Positions 49,899-60,484 are shown, counted from the first letter of the stretch. The stretch is 64,000 nt of DNA from CAYNST01 sp964399955 (GCA_964399955.1 CAYNST010000004.1:1-64000), one strand, 5' to 3'. The notes: generated by a model from the sequence alone, not told the origin. Translations and numbers: made by a program.

Positions 49899-52800
49899 CT
49901 ACTCGATTTGCACAAACAGGATATGCACTGTGTCACCTTCCATGACACCTAGCTCATCGGTTGCGTCGATGGCTACCGTGGCGTCGCCAACAAACAGGCC
50001 TTCGGTGGAAAATACGGCCGTGAAGCTGTTGTCATCTGCCAGCTCGATCCTGCCAACCAGTACTTCCAACCCCTGATACAGTTGCGCTGTCAGTGATGCG
50101 ATGTTCCCGGTTGCTGTGCCGCTAACGGTAAGTTCGCCACCCAGTGCGATATCGGCCCTTGGCGTGGGGCTGGTGATAACTACATCCAGAGTGCGGGAGG
50201 CTGAGTAGGTGAATTGGAGACCTGATGTGGTGGAGTAACCGCCGTCGTCGGTCACCGTCACCTCCAGCCGGGCGGGGCCTTGCTGCAATTGCGGAGGGCT
50301 CAAAACAAAACTGAAGCTACCGTTGTCGACATTTGTTACCTCCAGGGGAATGATGTCGTCGTTCTGCACGAGCCGCGCGGCAATGGAGCTGAGCTCCGCG
50401 CCCCCGTCCAATGAAAAACTCCCCTCCACCGATACGCTTGCGCCACTGATCACTGCAGCCGGGGTGGGGCGGCTGAACTCGACCACTGGCGGCTGAGGTT
50501 CGCGGTAATGGATGGCGAGCTCGTCCACGCCTTCCTGCCCAAAGGTGTCCGTCGCAACAACGCGCAAGATCTGCTCGCCGTAGGCCAGTTGCTGCTCATT
50601 GAGCACCACGGAGAAATTGCCGATCACGGGTGTGAGTTCGGCAAGGGTAATCACATCATCCCCCGCAACAGCCACCACGACCAGCGACAGCAGGTCTGCG
50701 GAGCTGTTTGTCTCAACCCAGCCCTCCACAGTGACGTCGCCGCCACGGAATTCGGAGTCGGCAGTGGGCGCGGTGATGCTGACCTCTGGCGCGACCGCCG
50801 CTGCGCGATAAACGAAGGCCACGCTGACCGCAGGTGCGCTCAAGCCGCGACTGTCTTCAGCGGTGACTACCAGAGTGTATTCGCCGAAGGGCAGCTGCTC
50901 GCGAGTGAGGGTGGCCGAAAAGCGCGCGTCTTCGGTCGTGGGCAGCAGGTCAAGCACCCAAGGTTCGCCGTTCTCCCGGGTGATGGTTGCCTGCAGCCGG
51001 ACCAGTTCTGCGCCGTCATCCACAGCAAAGCTGCCGCTCAGGAGCAGGGCATCAGCCGTGTAAGTCATCTCGGGCTCTGGGCTGTCCAGGCTTACAACGG
51101 GCGCGATGGGCGCCTGATAGACCAGATTGACTTCGGCGGGTATGGATCTGTTTTGTCGGCTGTCTGTTGCTACCAGCCTGATAAGGTTTCGGCCCTCTGC
51201 AAGCTGCTCTGCCGGAATCGAATAGCTGAATTGCCCATCTTCAACAAACTCCAGAAGCTCGACTGGATCCTCCGCGTCGTTCAGGCTCAGCTGCAGTGAA
51301 GCCAGGCTCGCCGTATCGTCAAGCTGAACCTGACCTGTGAGCTCGACCGAGCCGCGCTGGACGGGCCCTTCTTCAACCGGGGTTGCGATAGTTATTACCG
51401 GCACTTCAGCTGCACGATAGTCGAAGCTCACTTGCGCTTCGCGGCGGGTCATGCCGCTTTCGGCAATGACCAGGATGGTGTAGGCACCGCTGCTAAGCGG
51501 GGGCAGCTCGTAGCTGAAGCGTCCGTCGCTGAGGCTGTTCAGCAGGTCTATTGGCGGGCCGTCATTGATTACCGCAATCAAAGTGTCCAGCTCGCCATTG
51601 TCCACAACCGCGCTGCCGGACAGCGTCAGGTCACCGGTCTGTTCGTCACCATTGACGGGAGTTTCGATCAGCAGGCTCAGGTTGACGGTGGGCCGGTAAA
51701 ACACTGTGACATCGTCCAGGGTGGTGAGGCCCGCGTCCGTTGTGGCCAGCACTTCCAGCACGTTCTCACCTTCCAGCAATTGCTCCGCAGGCACTTCAAA
51801 GGAGAATTCGCCGCCGACAAAATGCGCTTCCAGCAAATCAATGGCAGGGCCGGAATTGATGATTGCAAGCAACTCGACAATGCTGCCCGACGCAAGACTA
51901 ACGTTGCCCTGCAGAGTGAAACCAGCTTCGATTACTGCAGCCTCCTCGGGCGTCACAATCTCTACACTTGGTTCCGGCAGGGCATAGGCGTAACTGAAGC
52001 TAACGCTTTGGCTTCCGGATTGCTCCGCGTCCGTGTGCGCGATAACGCGGATGGTATTATCGCCATTGGCCAGTTGGTCGGCGCCCAACTCAAGCTGAAA
52101 ACTGCCGTCAAACGCGGCGTCCAGCAAATCCGGCAAGGGCTCGCCATTGATCTCAACAATGACCGATGCCAGTTCACCCACGGCCAGGTTCACCGTTCCC
52201 CGCAGCAGCACCAAGTCACCCAGAGCATCGCCTTCTTCCGGGCTGGTGATTTCAACCACCGGCGTGGGCGGCAGGTAGACGATGACGCGCTCGTCACCGC
52301 CTGCGAGTTCATTGAGGCCGGTGGCGGTCACGCGCAGGGTGTTTTCGCCGGGGCTCAGGTTCGTCGCAGCAATGACAAATGCAAAGTCGCCGTCGACTGG
52401 ACCGGCAAATGCTTCATCATCAGTGAGGGTCTGCACAACCGTGCCGTTTACGATCAACTCAATGCGCTCCAGCGCCTCGCCGTGCAGCACTTGCACCCTT
52501 ACGTCCAGATCGGCAAGGATTTCCGCTTCATTCAATGGCGCAATAATGGTGACGCTGGGTGCCATGGGCACCGAATAACTCACGCTCACCTCGTCAAAGG
52601 CGGCCAGGCCGTCACTGCTGAGGCCGGTCACCCGAATGGTGTTGCCACCACCGCCCAATTGAGAGGTGATGTCCACGCTGAACTCGCCGTCAACCAGGGC
52701 ATTGGTGATCACGCTGCGGGCTTCGCCGTTGACCAGCAGAATCAACTCGACAATATCGGCGTCTTCCACCGTCGCGCTGCCCGTCAACAGAACCTCACCG

Positions 52801-55800
52801 CTCAGTTCGTCACCGTCGACCGGAGCGTTGATCTGCACTTCCGGCTGATAGGGAATGCGGTAGTCGAAGGTCACGCTGTCACTGCCGGTCAGGCCGGTGG
52901 CACCGGTGGCGGTGACCAGCAGGGTGTTACTGCCGCGGGTCAGTTGCTCGCTAACATCCAGGCTGAACGCGCCGCTGGCATCCAGCGCCATTGCCACAGG
53001 CGCCTCGCCGTTCACCGTCAGCTCAACCAGGGCCTGCGCATCGTCCACGCTGCCGGTGAATAACAGTTCGCCCTGCAGCGGCACCTCGCCCGGCAGGGGT
53101 GCGGTGATGCTGACCACCGGCGCCGTTGCGACCGCGTAGTCAAAGGTGACGGTATCTGCGCCGATGTCGCCTGCGTTGTTGACTGCGCTGACGGTGACCG
53201 TGTTGGCGCCGTTGTGCAGTTGTGCGGCGGGCACAACCCAGGTGAACCGCCCGTTGCTGAAGTTGTTGAGCAAATTTGTGGTTTCCTCGCCAACTACCGC
53301 TCTAAGGGCAACTATACGGCCAAACTCGACACTGGCTGTGCCTGTCAAGGTGACGCTTTCGTCGGTTAGCGTCTCACCGTCCTCCGGCGCCTCAATGACA
53401 ACTTGCGGAATGCTGGGGGCATTGTAGGTGACCGTGACACTGACCGAGGTGGTAAGGCCGGCGGTGGACTGGGCGCGCACGGTGATGCTGTTGTCGCCGC
53501 CCACAAGATCGTCGGCCTGGATGTCGTAGCTGAACACGCCATCGGCGTCGTTATATTCGACAGGCCGGGGAGCCGTCTCATTTATTTGCAGTGTCAGCAG
53601 CTCCACATTGCCCGACGTCAGCGCCACGGTTCCGCTGAGCGTGAAGCCCTCCTGCACACTGTCGCGGTCCATCGGATGGGTGATGGTCAGGATGGGTGCC
53701 TGCGGTGCGATATAGGTGAGGTTGAGGATGTCACTTGCGGAGCGACCGTCTGAGTCTTCTGCACGCACTCGGATTTCATTGTCGCCTTCTTCCAGTTCAG
53801 CTACGTCCAGGTCAAGACTGAAGCTGCCCGCCAGGCTGCTCAGCTGATCCGCGTCGAGTTCTGCAATGACGGCGTCGTTGACAAAGACCTGCAGGCCGGC
53901 AAGGGCATCGCCGTCGTGCACCACCGTGCCGGCAAGCGTAAAGCCCTCGCGTACTGCCGTCCCGTCTTCGGGGCTGATAATAGTAACCACCGGTGCCATG
54001 GGTAAGCGGTAGTTGACGCGCACTAGCCGGTAGTTGCGTTCGCCCTGACTGCTGACGGCGGTGACACGGATACTGCTTACGCCGCTGCCCAGGGGCTCGG
54101 AGAGGGTGTAACTGAAGTTACCCGCCGCCAGAGAAGCGGTGATGTCCAGTGCCTCACTGCCGCTGACTTGCAAGAGCAGTTGTTCTATCTCCGCGCCTTG
54201 CACGGTTGCGCTGCCGGAGACAGTCACTTCGTCCTGCACAGCCTCTCCATCGGCGGGAGAAGCAATGGTGATCAAGGGTACTGAGGGTACGAAGTAGCCA
54301 AAGGTCAGGCTCTCCGCCGCCGTCAGGCCGGCACTGCTGGTGGCGCTGACGGTGACGGTGTTTTCACCCAGTTGCAGGTAGTCGGTGATGGGCAGGCGGA
54401 ACTGCCCCGCAGCCGAACTCTGCAGGGGGACTTCTTCGCCGTTGATGTTGGCAACCAGCGTCTCGATACGGCCACCTTCGACACTTGCCTGGCCCAGGAG
54501 CAGCACGGTATCAGTGAGCTCTGTAGCGGCGCTGGGCGAGGTGATGTTGATGGTGGGGGGCGTGGGTGGTTGATAATTGAACGTTACGCTCTGCCGGACA
54601 GTTCCGCCATTGGCGTCACTTACGGTCACTTCCAGCAGGTTTTCACCGGCCGCCAGTTCGCCTATAGGTAGAGGCAGATCAAAGCTGTTGATCCCGTCCT
54701 GCGGCAGGTCATTGTGTATTAGCTCGCCGTTCAGCTGCACCTCGAACGCAGTGAGGGCGCCGTCGGCAAGCGCCACGCGGCCGCTGATGCGAGTATCGGC
54801 GCCTGCCTGGCTATTGCTGATGGGGCTGGTCAACACCAATCCGGGCCCGCGATATTCCGGCGCCAAATCGTTGAAGTTTATCGTGCTTACTGCGGCCAAT
54901 ACGTCGCCCGCTGTGGTGGTGATCAAAGCGTAGTCGGCAATGCCGACCTCCAAGGCTGCGGCCTCGTTGACCGCCAGGGCGCCCAGCTGCCGGGTGATCT
55001 GGTGCTCGGGCTCAGCCACAGTTATCAGCGTGCCGGGGGCGTTGACGCCACCGGAGTTGCGCATGGACGCACTGAGCGCGGCAAGTATCTGGTTCTGACG
55101 GTAGGCCGGGTAGATTTCCTCGTCGTCGCCGACCAACACAATGCGCCCACCTTCACGTGCAAACTGCTTCAGGGTGGCTGCTTCCTCTGTGCTCAGCGGT
55201 GTTTCGGGCAACCAGAAGACCAGCACCTTGACATCAGCCGGCACCGCCATGACGGCAAAGTCACTGGAGTCGACTTCTTCCACGGTGAAACCCGCCTGCT
55301 CCAGGAGATCACGCGTCGCGGCGATACTGGTGGCGCAAGATTCTGCGCAAATGGATGAGCGGGCACGCTCAAACAGGACGCGCTCGGCGTTTGCCCGGAG
55401 GTAGGTGGGATGGCTGAAAGTGGCGAGGTTGGCAATAAAGGCGGCGTTATCCGCGCCGTCGAATTCCAGGAAAAACTCGGGAGTGAAAATGTCCAGGTCG
55501 TTGATCACCACCAGGTCGCCGCCGGCGGCGGGCGCAAGTGTGGGGTCGAAGGTGAAGGACAATTCGGCGCTGGTGCGGTTTTCCGCCGAGTCGGTGGCGC
55601 TGAGGGTGAGCCTGTTGGCGCCAAGCAGTAGCTGCTGGGCGGCCAGTGAGAAGGCAAACCGGTCATCCTGGATCAACTGAAACAGTGGAATGCTGATCTC
55701 GTCGTTAAGACGCGCGTCGAGCGAGGCGATGCCGTTGGGTGCTTCGAACCGGCCAAACACCGGTACGTTGCTGCTGACGCTTGCGTCCTCGGCTGGGTTC

Positions 55801-57941
55801 AGCAGGGTCAGGATAAGCGGCTGGGCGGTTCCATCCGGCTCGTAGGTGAAGGTGACGGTGACAGGTTCGCTTTGAAGCTCGCCGCTGGCGGCGGTAAAAA
55901 CTACGGTGTTGGCGCCGGCCTCAAAGGCACTGCCGGGCACTGCCCAAAGGAAGTCGCCAAACTCCACACTGTCCAACAGTGACTGGGGTTGCCCGTCACC
56001 AATGACCATTTGCAGGGAGGTCAGCTCGCTGTGTTCGGCGATTGCAATGCCCCGGAAGGTGATGGTGTCCCCGCGCAGGATGGCGTCGTTCTGCGGCGCG
56101 GTCACGCTGAGCCTGGGTGCGGTCGCCTCGGGTGCCTGCTCATAGGTAAATTCTACCCGTCCTTCACCACTGTTGGCGGCGCTGTCGGTGGCCCGTACGC
56201 GCACGCTGTTGTCGCCCAGTTGCAGTTGGCTGCCATCCAGCGAGAAAACAAAGCGGCCGTCCATCAGCCGGTTGAACAGGTCCAGCGGGCTTTCTTCGCC
56301 GTTGACAAAGGCCTGCAACTGCGCAATCTCTCCGCCCTCTGCACTTACGGTGCCGGCAATGTTGACTCGACCAAACAGCCGGACCCCGTCTACCGGGCTG
56401 CTGATATCAACCACCACTTCCCCTGCGGGCTTGCTGAGTGGGGAATAGGTGATATTGGTGACCGTCCTGTCGAAGACGCCCTCGCTTTCACCAATAGTGA
56501 TTTCCAGCGTATTGCGGCCAAGGTCAAACAAGGACGCGGGCAGCCGGAGATTGAAACGATTGGTTTCCCGGTCCAGGTTATCCAACAGGTCAATCGCATC
56601 GCCATTGTTGATGCGCAACCTCAGTGAACTGACATTGGCTGCCTCCAGCCTGCCAGACAAGGTGACGTCGCCGTCGACAACGCTGCCGGGCGCCGGGCTG
56701 ATCACTTCAACCAAAGGGTTGTAACGAAAGGTAAATACCAGGTCCGTGGCACCGCTGCCGGCCACACCCTTGAACATATAACCCTCACCGCCGTGGTACA
56801 CATAAACCGTGTAAGGGGTTGCCTGGCCAGAAAAATGCTCCACGCTGACACGGTACTCGCCACCGGCGGCACCGTTGCCCCAATATATATTTTCCGCAGG
56901 GGTGGAGTTGCCTTCATCGGCGCTGTCGGCGTCCAGGCGGCCGTTCAGGCCAGAACAGGCCGCCAGGCGATTGCCGGTATAGATAACATTGTCACAGGGG
57001 TCGGTGACATGCAGGTTGAGGTCATTGGCGGCGGATGGCCAGGTGAGATGAACGCGGATGGTGCCGGTGGGCTCTCCCAGCTCGGCCTGCGAGCGGTCAA
57101 TGGGGCTGGCAACGGGTTTGGATGGCTGGATGCTTTCGCCCGTTTCGTCGTCAATAATGACGCCCACGCCGCTGGCCGTCAGCGGAGGTTCGGCCCCCTG
57201 CAGGCTTATGTTGAGGACAAAATATTCGTCCCCTTCAAGAAGGTCATCATTCAGCAGCGGCACGCTCACGGTTTTTTCCTGCTCACCCGCATCGAAGGTG
57301 AGCTCGCCCAGCGTCTCCAGATAATCCTTGCCGGCTTCTGCGCTGCGATCGGCGGTGGTGTAATCAAAGGTCATGGCCTGCTGAGCTGCCTGCAGCAGGC
57401 GCACACGAAAGGTGATCTCGGCGTCGGATTCCAGGCCCACAGCGCCAAGCACTTGTACTTCGGCATTCACCGGCTGCACCATAATGCCAAGGGTGTCGGA
57501 GGCGACATACGCCTCGCCGTCCATGGCGGTCAGGCGGAAGGTCAAGCGTAAGATCTGATCCACATCCGGCAGCAGTACCGCCGTGTTGAGCTGGTCGTCT
57601 GCGAGTATTCTGGCCTCCGGTCCCTCAATCTGGCTCCACTGTGTGCGTGCGAGGTTCTGGCCGGCAAGGGTCTCCACTGAGCCCTGTAGGCGCACCAGCA
57701 GGTTGGCATCGCTGTACTGCAGCGCTCCGGCGTCCACCAGCAAACGATCTGTGCCGGCGGGTTTGCCCTGCGCCTCCTGCAGAGCGTCCAGGGCGTCTTG
57801 GTGGTCTGTTTCCGCTGCCGCGTCCAGGTCCACACGGGTCAAGGCCGGGTCAATGCGGGTGACACCGTTGTCGGAACAACCCGTCAGCTGAACAGCCAGT
57901 AAACTGGCAAGCAAACCGAAGGTAAGGGCAATGCGTTTCAT
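49899..57941 (-). CDS. Giant lipoprotein with Calx-beta, DUF2135-like and about 21 Ig-like repeats
   Basis: A 2680-residue predicted lipoprotein. ATG 57941 has AGGAG at 8 bases and begins a lipobox signal (LTGC, Cys21). A diverged N-terminal domain is followed by a Calx-beta module (about 160-270), a DUF2135/YfaP-like domain (about 290-395, VHLTWPSAANDLNLHVTDPC), and four Ig-like repeats (about 407-815). An inserted alpha/beta domain resembling a GATase1/DUF4350-type fold (about 815-1020, VLVFWLPETPLSTEEAATLK) precedes seventeen more repeats to the C-terminus. Each repeat of about 93 residues has VxITSPxDGxxV at its start, then INGE, DGxFSxxLP, GxNTIRVxATD and a closing FxYxxP. It lies 23 bases behind the autotransporter-like gene and is probably a surface adhesin. 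Confidence 0.85.
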   Translation of the reverse strand: MKRIALTFGLLASLLAVQLTGCSDNGVTRIDPALTRVDLDAAAETDHQDALDALQEAQGKPAGTDRLLVDAGALQYSDANLLVRLQGSVETLAGQNLARTQWSQIEGPEARILADDQLNTAVLLPDVDQILRLTFRLTAMDGEAYVASDTLGIMVQPVNAEVQVLGAVGLESDAEITFRVRLLQAAQQAMTFDYTTADRSAEAGKDYLETLGELTFDAGEQEKTVSVPLLNDDLLEGDEYFVLNISLQGAEPPLTASGVGVIIDDETGESIQPSKPVASPIDRSQAELGEPTGTIRVHLTWPSAANDLNLHVTDPCDNVIYTGNRLAACSGLNGRLDADSADEGNSTPAENIYWGNGAAGGEYRVSVEHFSGQATPYTVYVYHGGEGYMFKGVAGSGATDLVFTFRYNPLVEVISPAPGSVVDGDVTLSGRLEAANVSSLRLRINNGDAIDLLDNLDRETNRFNLRLPASLFDLGRNTLEITIGESEGVFDRTVTNITYSPLSKPAGEVVVDISSPVDGVRLFGRVNIAGTVSAEGGEIAQLQAFVNGEESPLDLFNRLMDGRFVFSLDGSQLQLGDNSVRVRATDSAANSGEGRVEFTYEQAPEATAPRLSVTAPQNDAILRGDTITFRGIAIAEHSELTSLQMVIGDGQPQSLLDSVEFGDFLWAVPGSAFEAGANTVVFTAASGELQSEPVTVTFTYEPDGTAQPLILTLLNPAEDASVSSNVPVFGRFEAPNGIASLDARLNDEISIPLFQLIQDDRFAFSLAAQQLLLGANRLTLSATDSAENRTSAELSFTFDPTLAPAAGGDLVVINDLDIFTPEFFLEFDGADNAAFIANLATFSHPTYLRANAERVLFERARSSICAESCATSIAATRDLLEQAGFTVEEVDSSDFAVMAVPADVKVLVFWLPETPLSTEEAATLKQFAREGGRIVLVGDDEEIYPAYRQNQILAALSASMRNSGGVNAPGTLITVAEPEHQITRQLGALAVNEAAALEVGIADYALITTTAGDVLAAVSTINFNDLAPEYRGPGLVLTSPISNSQAGADTRISGRVALADGALTAFEVQLNGELIHNDLPQDGINSFDLPLPIGELAAGENLLEVTVSDANGGTVRQSVTFNYQPPTPPTINITSPSAATELTDTVLLLGQASVEGGRIETLVANINGEEVPLQSSAAGQFRLPITDYLQLGENTVTVSATSSAGLTAAESLTFGYFVPSVPLITIASPADGEAVQDEVTVSGSATVQGAEIEQLLLQVSGSEALDITASLAAGNFSYTLSEPLGSGVSSIRVTAVSSQGERNYRLVRVNYRLPMAPVVTIISPEDGTAVREGFTLAGTVVHDGDALAGLQVFVNDAVIAELDADQLSSLAGSFSLDLDVAELEEGDNEIRVRAEDSDGRSASDILNLTYIAPQAPILTITHPMDRDSVQEGFTLSGTVALTSGNVELLTLQINETAPRPVEYNDADGVFSYDIQADDLVGGDNSITVRAQSTAGLTTSVSVTVTYNAPSIPQVVIEAPEDGETLTDESVTLTGTASVEFGRIVALRAVVGEETTNLLNNFSNGRFTWVVPAAQLHNGANTVTVSAVNNAGDIGADTVTFDYAVATAPVVSITAPLPGEVPLQGELLFTGSVDDAQALVELTVNGEAPVAMALDASGAFSLDVSEQLTRGSNTLLVTATGATGLTGSDSVTFDYRIPYQPEVQINAPVDGDELSGEVLLTGSATVEDADIVELILLVNGEARSVITNALVDGEFSVDITSQLGGGGNTIRVTGLSSDGLAAFDEVSVSYSVPMAPSVTIIAPLNEAEILADLDVRVQVLHGEALERIELIVNGTVVQTLTDDEAFAGPVDGDFAFVIAATNLSPGENTLRVTATGLNELAGGDERVIVYLPPTPVVEITSPEEGDALGDLVLLRGTVNLAVGELASVIVEINGEPLPDLLDAAFDGSFQLELGADQLANGDNTIRVIAHTDAEQSGSQSVSFSYAYALPEPSVEIVTPEEAAVIEAGFTLQGNVSLASGSIVELLAIINSGPAIDLLEAHFVGGEFSFEVPAEQLLEGENVLEVLATTDAGLTTLDDVTVFYRPTVNLSLLIETPVNGDEQTGDLTLSGSAVVDNGELDTLIAVINDGPPIDLLNSLSDGRFSYELPPLSSGAYTILVIAESGMTRREAQVSFDYRAAEVPVITIATPVEEGPVQRGSVELTGQVQLDDTASLASLQLSLNDAEDPVELLEFVEDGQFSYSIPAEQLAEGRNLIRLVATDSRQNRSIPAEVNLVYQAPIAPVVSLDSPEPEMTYTADALLLSGSFAVDDGAELVRLQATITRENGEPWVLDLLPTTEDARFSATLTREQLPFGEYTLVVTAEDSRGLSAPAVSVAFVYRAAAVAPEVSITAPTADSEFRGGDVTVEGWVETNSSADLLSLVVVAVAGDDVITLAELTPVIGNFSVVLNEQQLAYGEQILRVVATDTFGQEGVDELAIHYREPQPPVVEFSRPTPAAVISGASVSVEGSFSLDGGAELSSIAARLVQNDDIIPLEVTNVDNGSFSFVLSPPQLQQGPARLEVTVTDDGGYSTTSGLQFTYSASRTLDVVITSPTPRADIALGGELTVSGTATGNIASLTAQLYQGLEVLVGRIELADDNSFTAVFSTEGLFVGDATVAIDATDELGVMEGDTVHILFVQIE

Positions 57942-57964
57942 GCGGATCTCCTGAGGCTTCGCGG

Positions 57965-59536
57965 TCACAGTTGGCAGCGAAGTCCGGCTTGAATCTGGAA
58001 TGCGTCGAAGTTGGAGTAGCCAACCAACTGGCGGTAGCTAAAGTAGGCATTGATTCCCTGCGACACGACCATGCTGGCGCCCAGGCCCGCTTGAAAATAA
58101 AGCGACTCACGGCCCTCGGGCGTCAGTTTGAAGGACTGGGTATCCTCCGGAGCAAAGGCAAATTTGCCCATCACCGCCAATTTGTCGGAAATGACTTCGC
58201 TGATAGCGGAAAACTCCAGTACCGGCAGAATTACGCCCCAAGGGGTGGTGAGCGCGTACTGTGCCTGTACGCCAAGCTGTGCCGTGAGCTGGTCGTGGCT
58301 TTGTTCACCGAGCACCACCTCAAACCCGCCGGCGTTGAGTTCGGCGTATTCTTCAAGGGTGCTGGTCAGATAACTCAGGCGCACGGATGGGTAAACTATA
58401 AGCGCGTTGTAGTGGTAGAGGTACTGCGCCCGGGTGCTCACAAACCATTGACTGCCGGTGGTACTGCCCTCTGTGCGGAGTGACCCTGCCGAGCCATTGC
58501 CCTTCAGAGCCGGGAAAGCGATGTTGCGCTGGATATCGTAGCTGCTTCCGCCGTAGCCCAACTGCCCGTCCAGACTGAAGTTGTCGCGACTGAAGCTGGA
58601 ATAGGCAATGACACTGTAGATATTGGCGGATACGCTGCCGTTGTCGCCGCTATAGTTCAGCTCATTGCCGGTCCAGCCAAGGGCACCGCCCACAAAAACC
58701 TCTGGCGAAACAGCGTAGTCTGCTCCAAGGGTCACACTGTAGGCATCGGATTTAAAGCCGTTTTCCTGGCTTGTTGCCTGCTTGTCGGCTCTATCAAGCT
58801 GAATATTGGCAAACACGCCGGTCCTCGACTGCGGGCTTTCAGCGCCGCCTCTGGCGGTGGGTGACCAATGCAGGCCGTTGATGGAAATGGCGCTGACGCC
58901 ACGGCCGAGCTGGCCCAGGCGGTTGCCGACGGCGCTGACTTGGCTGTCAACACCACTGGCCGCTGTACGCAGCAGCGCCAGGGTTTCTTCCGGCGCAAGC
59001 TGATTGATCAACTGGGCGGCAGCCGCCGGATTGCTGACGGACAGGTTTTGCAGATAGAGGCAGCGCTCATTCAGCTGCGCCATGCCTTCGCTCATTTGGC
59101 TCAAGGGCGTTGCCGTCACTGCGGCGCAGGCCGAGTCCAGCGCCTGGGCCACGCTGAAATCATTGCCAGCGGCGGATACCGGGGAAAAGGTATCCGCCGA
59201 GACTCGTATAACAACCGTTCCGGTGGCGGTTTCAGCCGCTTCACTGTTATCTCGGATCAGGTAGGTGAAGCTGTCTGTACCTTCAAAATTGGCGTCAGGT
59301 GTATAAAGCACGCCACCGTCGGCGTTGACTATTGCCGTACCCATGGCCGGTGCTGAAACCTGCACCAATTCAATGGCATCGCCGTCCGGGTCACTGTCAT
59401 TGCTCAATACATTGATGGTGACCGGTGTGTTCACCCGGGTAGTGCGAACGTCATCTACTGCCTGCGGTGGCGCGGCCAGTACGGCGGCAGACAGCCACAG
59501 CAAGGGCGCCAAAACAAAAGATTTTTGAATACCCAT
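57965..59536 (-). CDS. Autotransporter-type beta-barrel protein with N-terminal Ig-like (cadherin/VCBS) domain
   Basis: A 523-residue outer-membrane protein. ATG 59536 starts a signal peptide (FVLAPLLWLSAAVLAAPPQA). Residues about 25-110 form a cadherin/VCBS-like domain (VNTPVTINVLSNDSDPDGDA, YTPDANFEGTDSFTYLIRD). A helical Ala-rich segment follows (about 120-215). Then comes a beta-barrel of about 270 residues with alternating hydrophobic strands (VTLGADYAVSPEVFVGGALG, YFSYRQLVGYSNFDAFQIQA). The barrel ends QAGLRCQL, without the usual terminal Phe. It lies 23 bases upstream of the giant Ig lipoprotein gene, so they are cotranscribed. It might display itself, or help place the giant protein on the surface; the second is inference. 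Confidence 0.82.
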   Translation of the reverse strand: MGIQKSFVLAPLLWLSAAVLAAPPQAVDDVRTTRVNTPVTINVLSNDSDPDGDAIELVQVSAPAMGTAIVNADGGVLYTPDANFEGTDSFTYLIRDNSEAAETATGTVVIRVSADTFSPVSAAGNDFSVAQALDSACAAVTATPLSQMSEGMAQLNERCLYLQNLSVSNPAAAAQLINQLAPEETLALLRTAASGVDSQVSAVGNRLGQLGRGVSAISINGLHWSPTARGGAESPQSRTGVFANIQLDRADKQATSQENGFKSDAYSVTLGADYAVSPEVFVGGALGWTGNELNYSGDNGSVSANIYSVIAYSSFSRDNFSLDGQLGYGGSSYDIQRNIAFPALKGNGSAGSLRTEGSTTGSQWFVSTRAQYLYHYNALIVYPSVRLSYLTSTLEEYAELNAGGFEVVLGEQSHDQLTAQLGVQAQYALTTPWGVILPVLEFSAISEVISDKLAVMGKFAFAPEDTQSFKLTPEGRESLYFQAGLGASMVVSQGINAYFSYRQLVGYSNFDAFQIQAGLRCQL

Positions 59537-60264
59537 AAAAGGTTTGCCCGTCGGAATTGCGTCCAAATTGAGCCCAGCGCAATGAACCCGCGTATGCCGC
59601 TGGCGCTTTGGCTGGAAGAGCGGTGGTACGTGTTCTGCGTCCAGGTGGGGTGTGTTCATTGATGCGATCCGTGTGGCCTGTTTAGGCTTGGCTGTACACC
59701 GCGATGGGCGCTGGAACGGCCCATCGGTTCGCCGCCAGGGCACGGTGCGTGGCGAAGCGGCAAGCTTGATGCGCAAAGGCAGTCCTGATGGCCGCATGAG
59801 CGCAGATGGCTGCTCATCCCCAATATCCTTTTTGTAATCTCGGGTCGGCCGCAGGCAATACCGGCCCCCCGGCAGGGCGGCAACAGGTTGAAGGACGGGA
59901 CCCTGGGTGCGGTAGAAACCGGAAAAGACGCGCAACAACAAACAAGGCAAGCTTGGAGTCAAGGATGCATGGGAGCTGGATCATCGCACAAGAAACTGGC
60001 TAAGCCTGCTTCGGCCAATCAGCATTTTTGGCGGATCAATAGCAATGCGGCGGTCCTTCCTGACCGTTTCCTGCTCTTTTGTAATAAAGAAGCAATGCTA
60101 CAAAATGTCACCCATTTCCACAACTGCAAACAATAGTTCTTTGAACCGCTGTCCAATAGTTGAACAGACTGGTTGCAGGTTGTCCACTTTGCCGTTATGG
60201 GGTCTGGGGCGTGATGCAGCCGGTCCGCGTCGCCGGCCCGGGGCATCCAACCCTCAAACCAGCT

Positions 60265-60400
60265 ATGTACGGAAATTTAATGNNNNNNNNNNNNNNNNNN
60301 NNNNNNNNNNNNNNNNNNNNNNNNNNNNNNNNNNNNNNNNNNNNNNNNNNNNNNNNNNNNNNNNNNNNNNNNNNNNNNNNNNATGTACGGAAATTTAATG
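60265..60400. repeat. Identical 18-bp sequence on both sides of the assembly gap
   Basis: ATGTACGGAAATTTAATG occurs at 60265-60282, directly before the 100 N, and again at 60383-60400, directly after. Either the two contigs overlap by this stretch (assembly artefact) or the gap hides a repeat array that stopped the assembler. Confidence 0.9.
60283..60382. other. Assembly gap (100 N)
   Basis: A run of exactly 100 N, flanked by the 18-bp direct repeat described separately. True length and content are unknown. Confidence 0.99.
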
Positions 60401-60484
60401 GCTATAGACTCGCCCAACATCTATGCCGCTGATCCCGGGTGCGGCAATCAGCGGTATTGACTTGAGCGCGCCTGTCGCTGAGCG

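Larger units (their letters stand above)
59537..60484. other. Intergenic region with assembly gap upstream of the autotransporter operon
   Basis: About 950 bases including the 100-N gap (60283-60382). No gene I can support. It should hold the promoter of the autotransporter-giant-lipoprotein operon and the 3' end of glgX. Confidence 0.45.

Noticed and set aside
51432..53063. 543-codon plus-strand frame opposite the giant Ig-repeat gene
   Set aside because: It follows the repeat structure of the real gene on the other strand; the minus-strand repeats are regular and have the lipoprotein signal.
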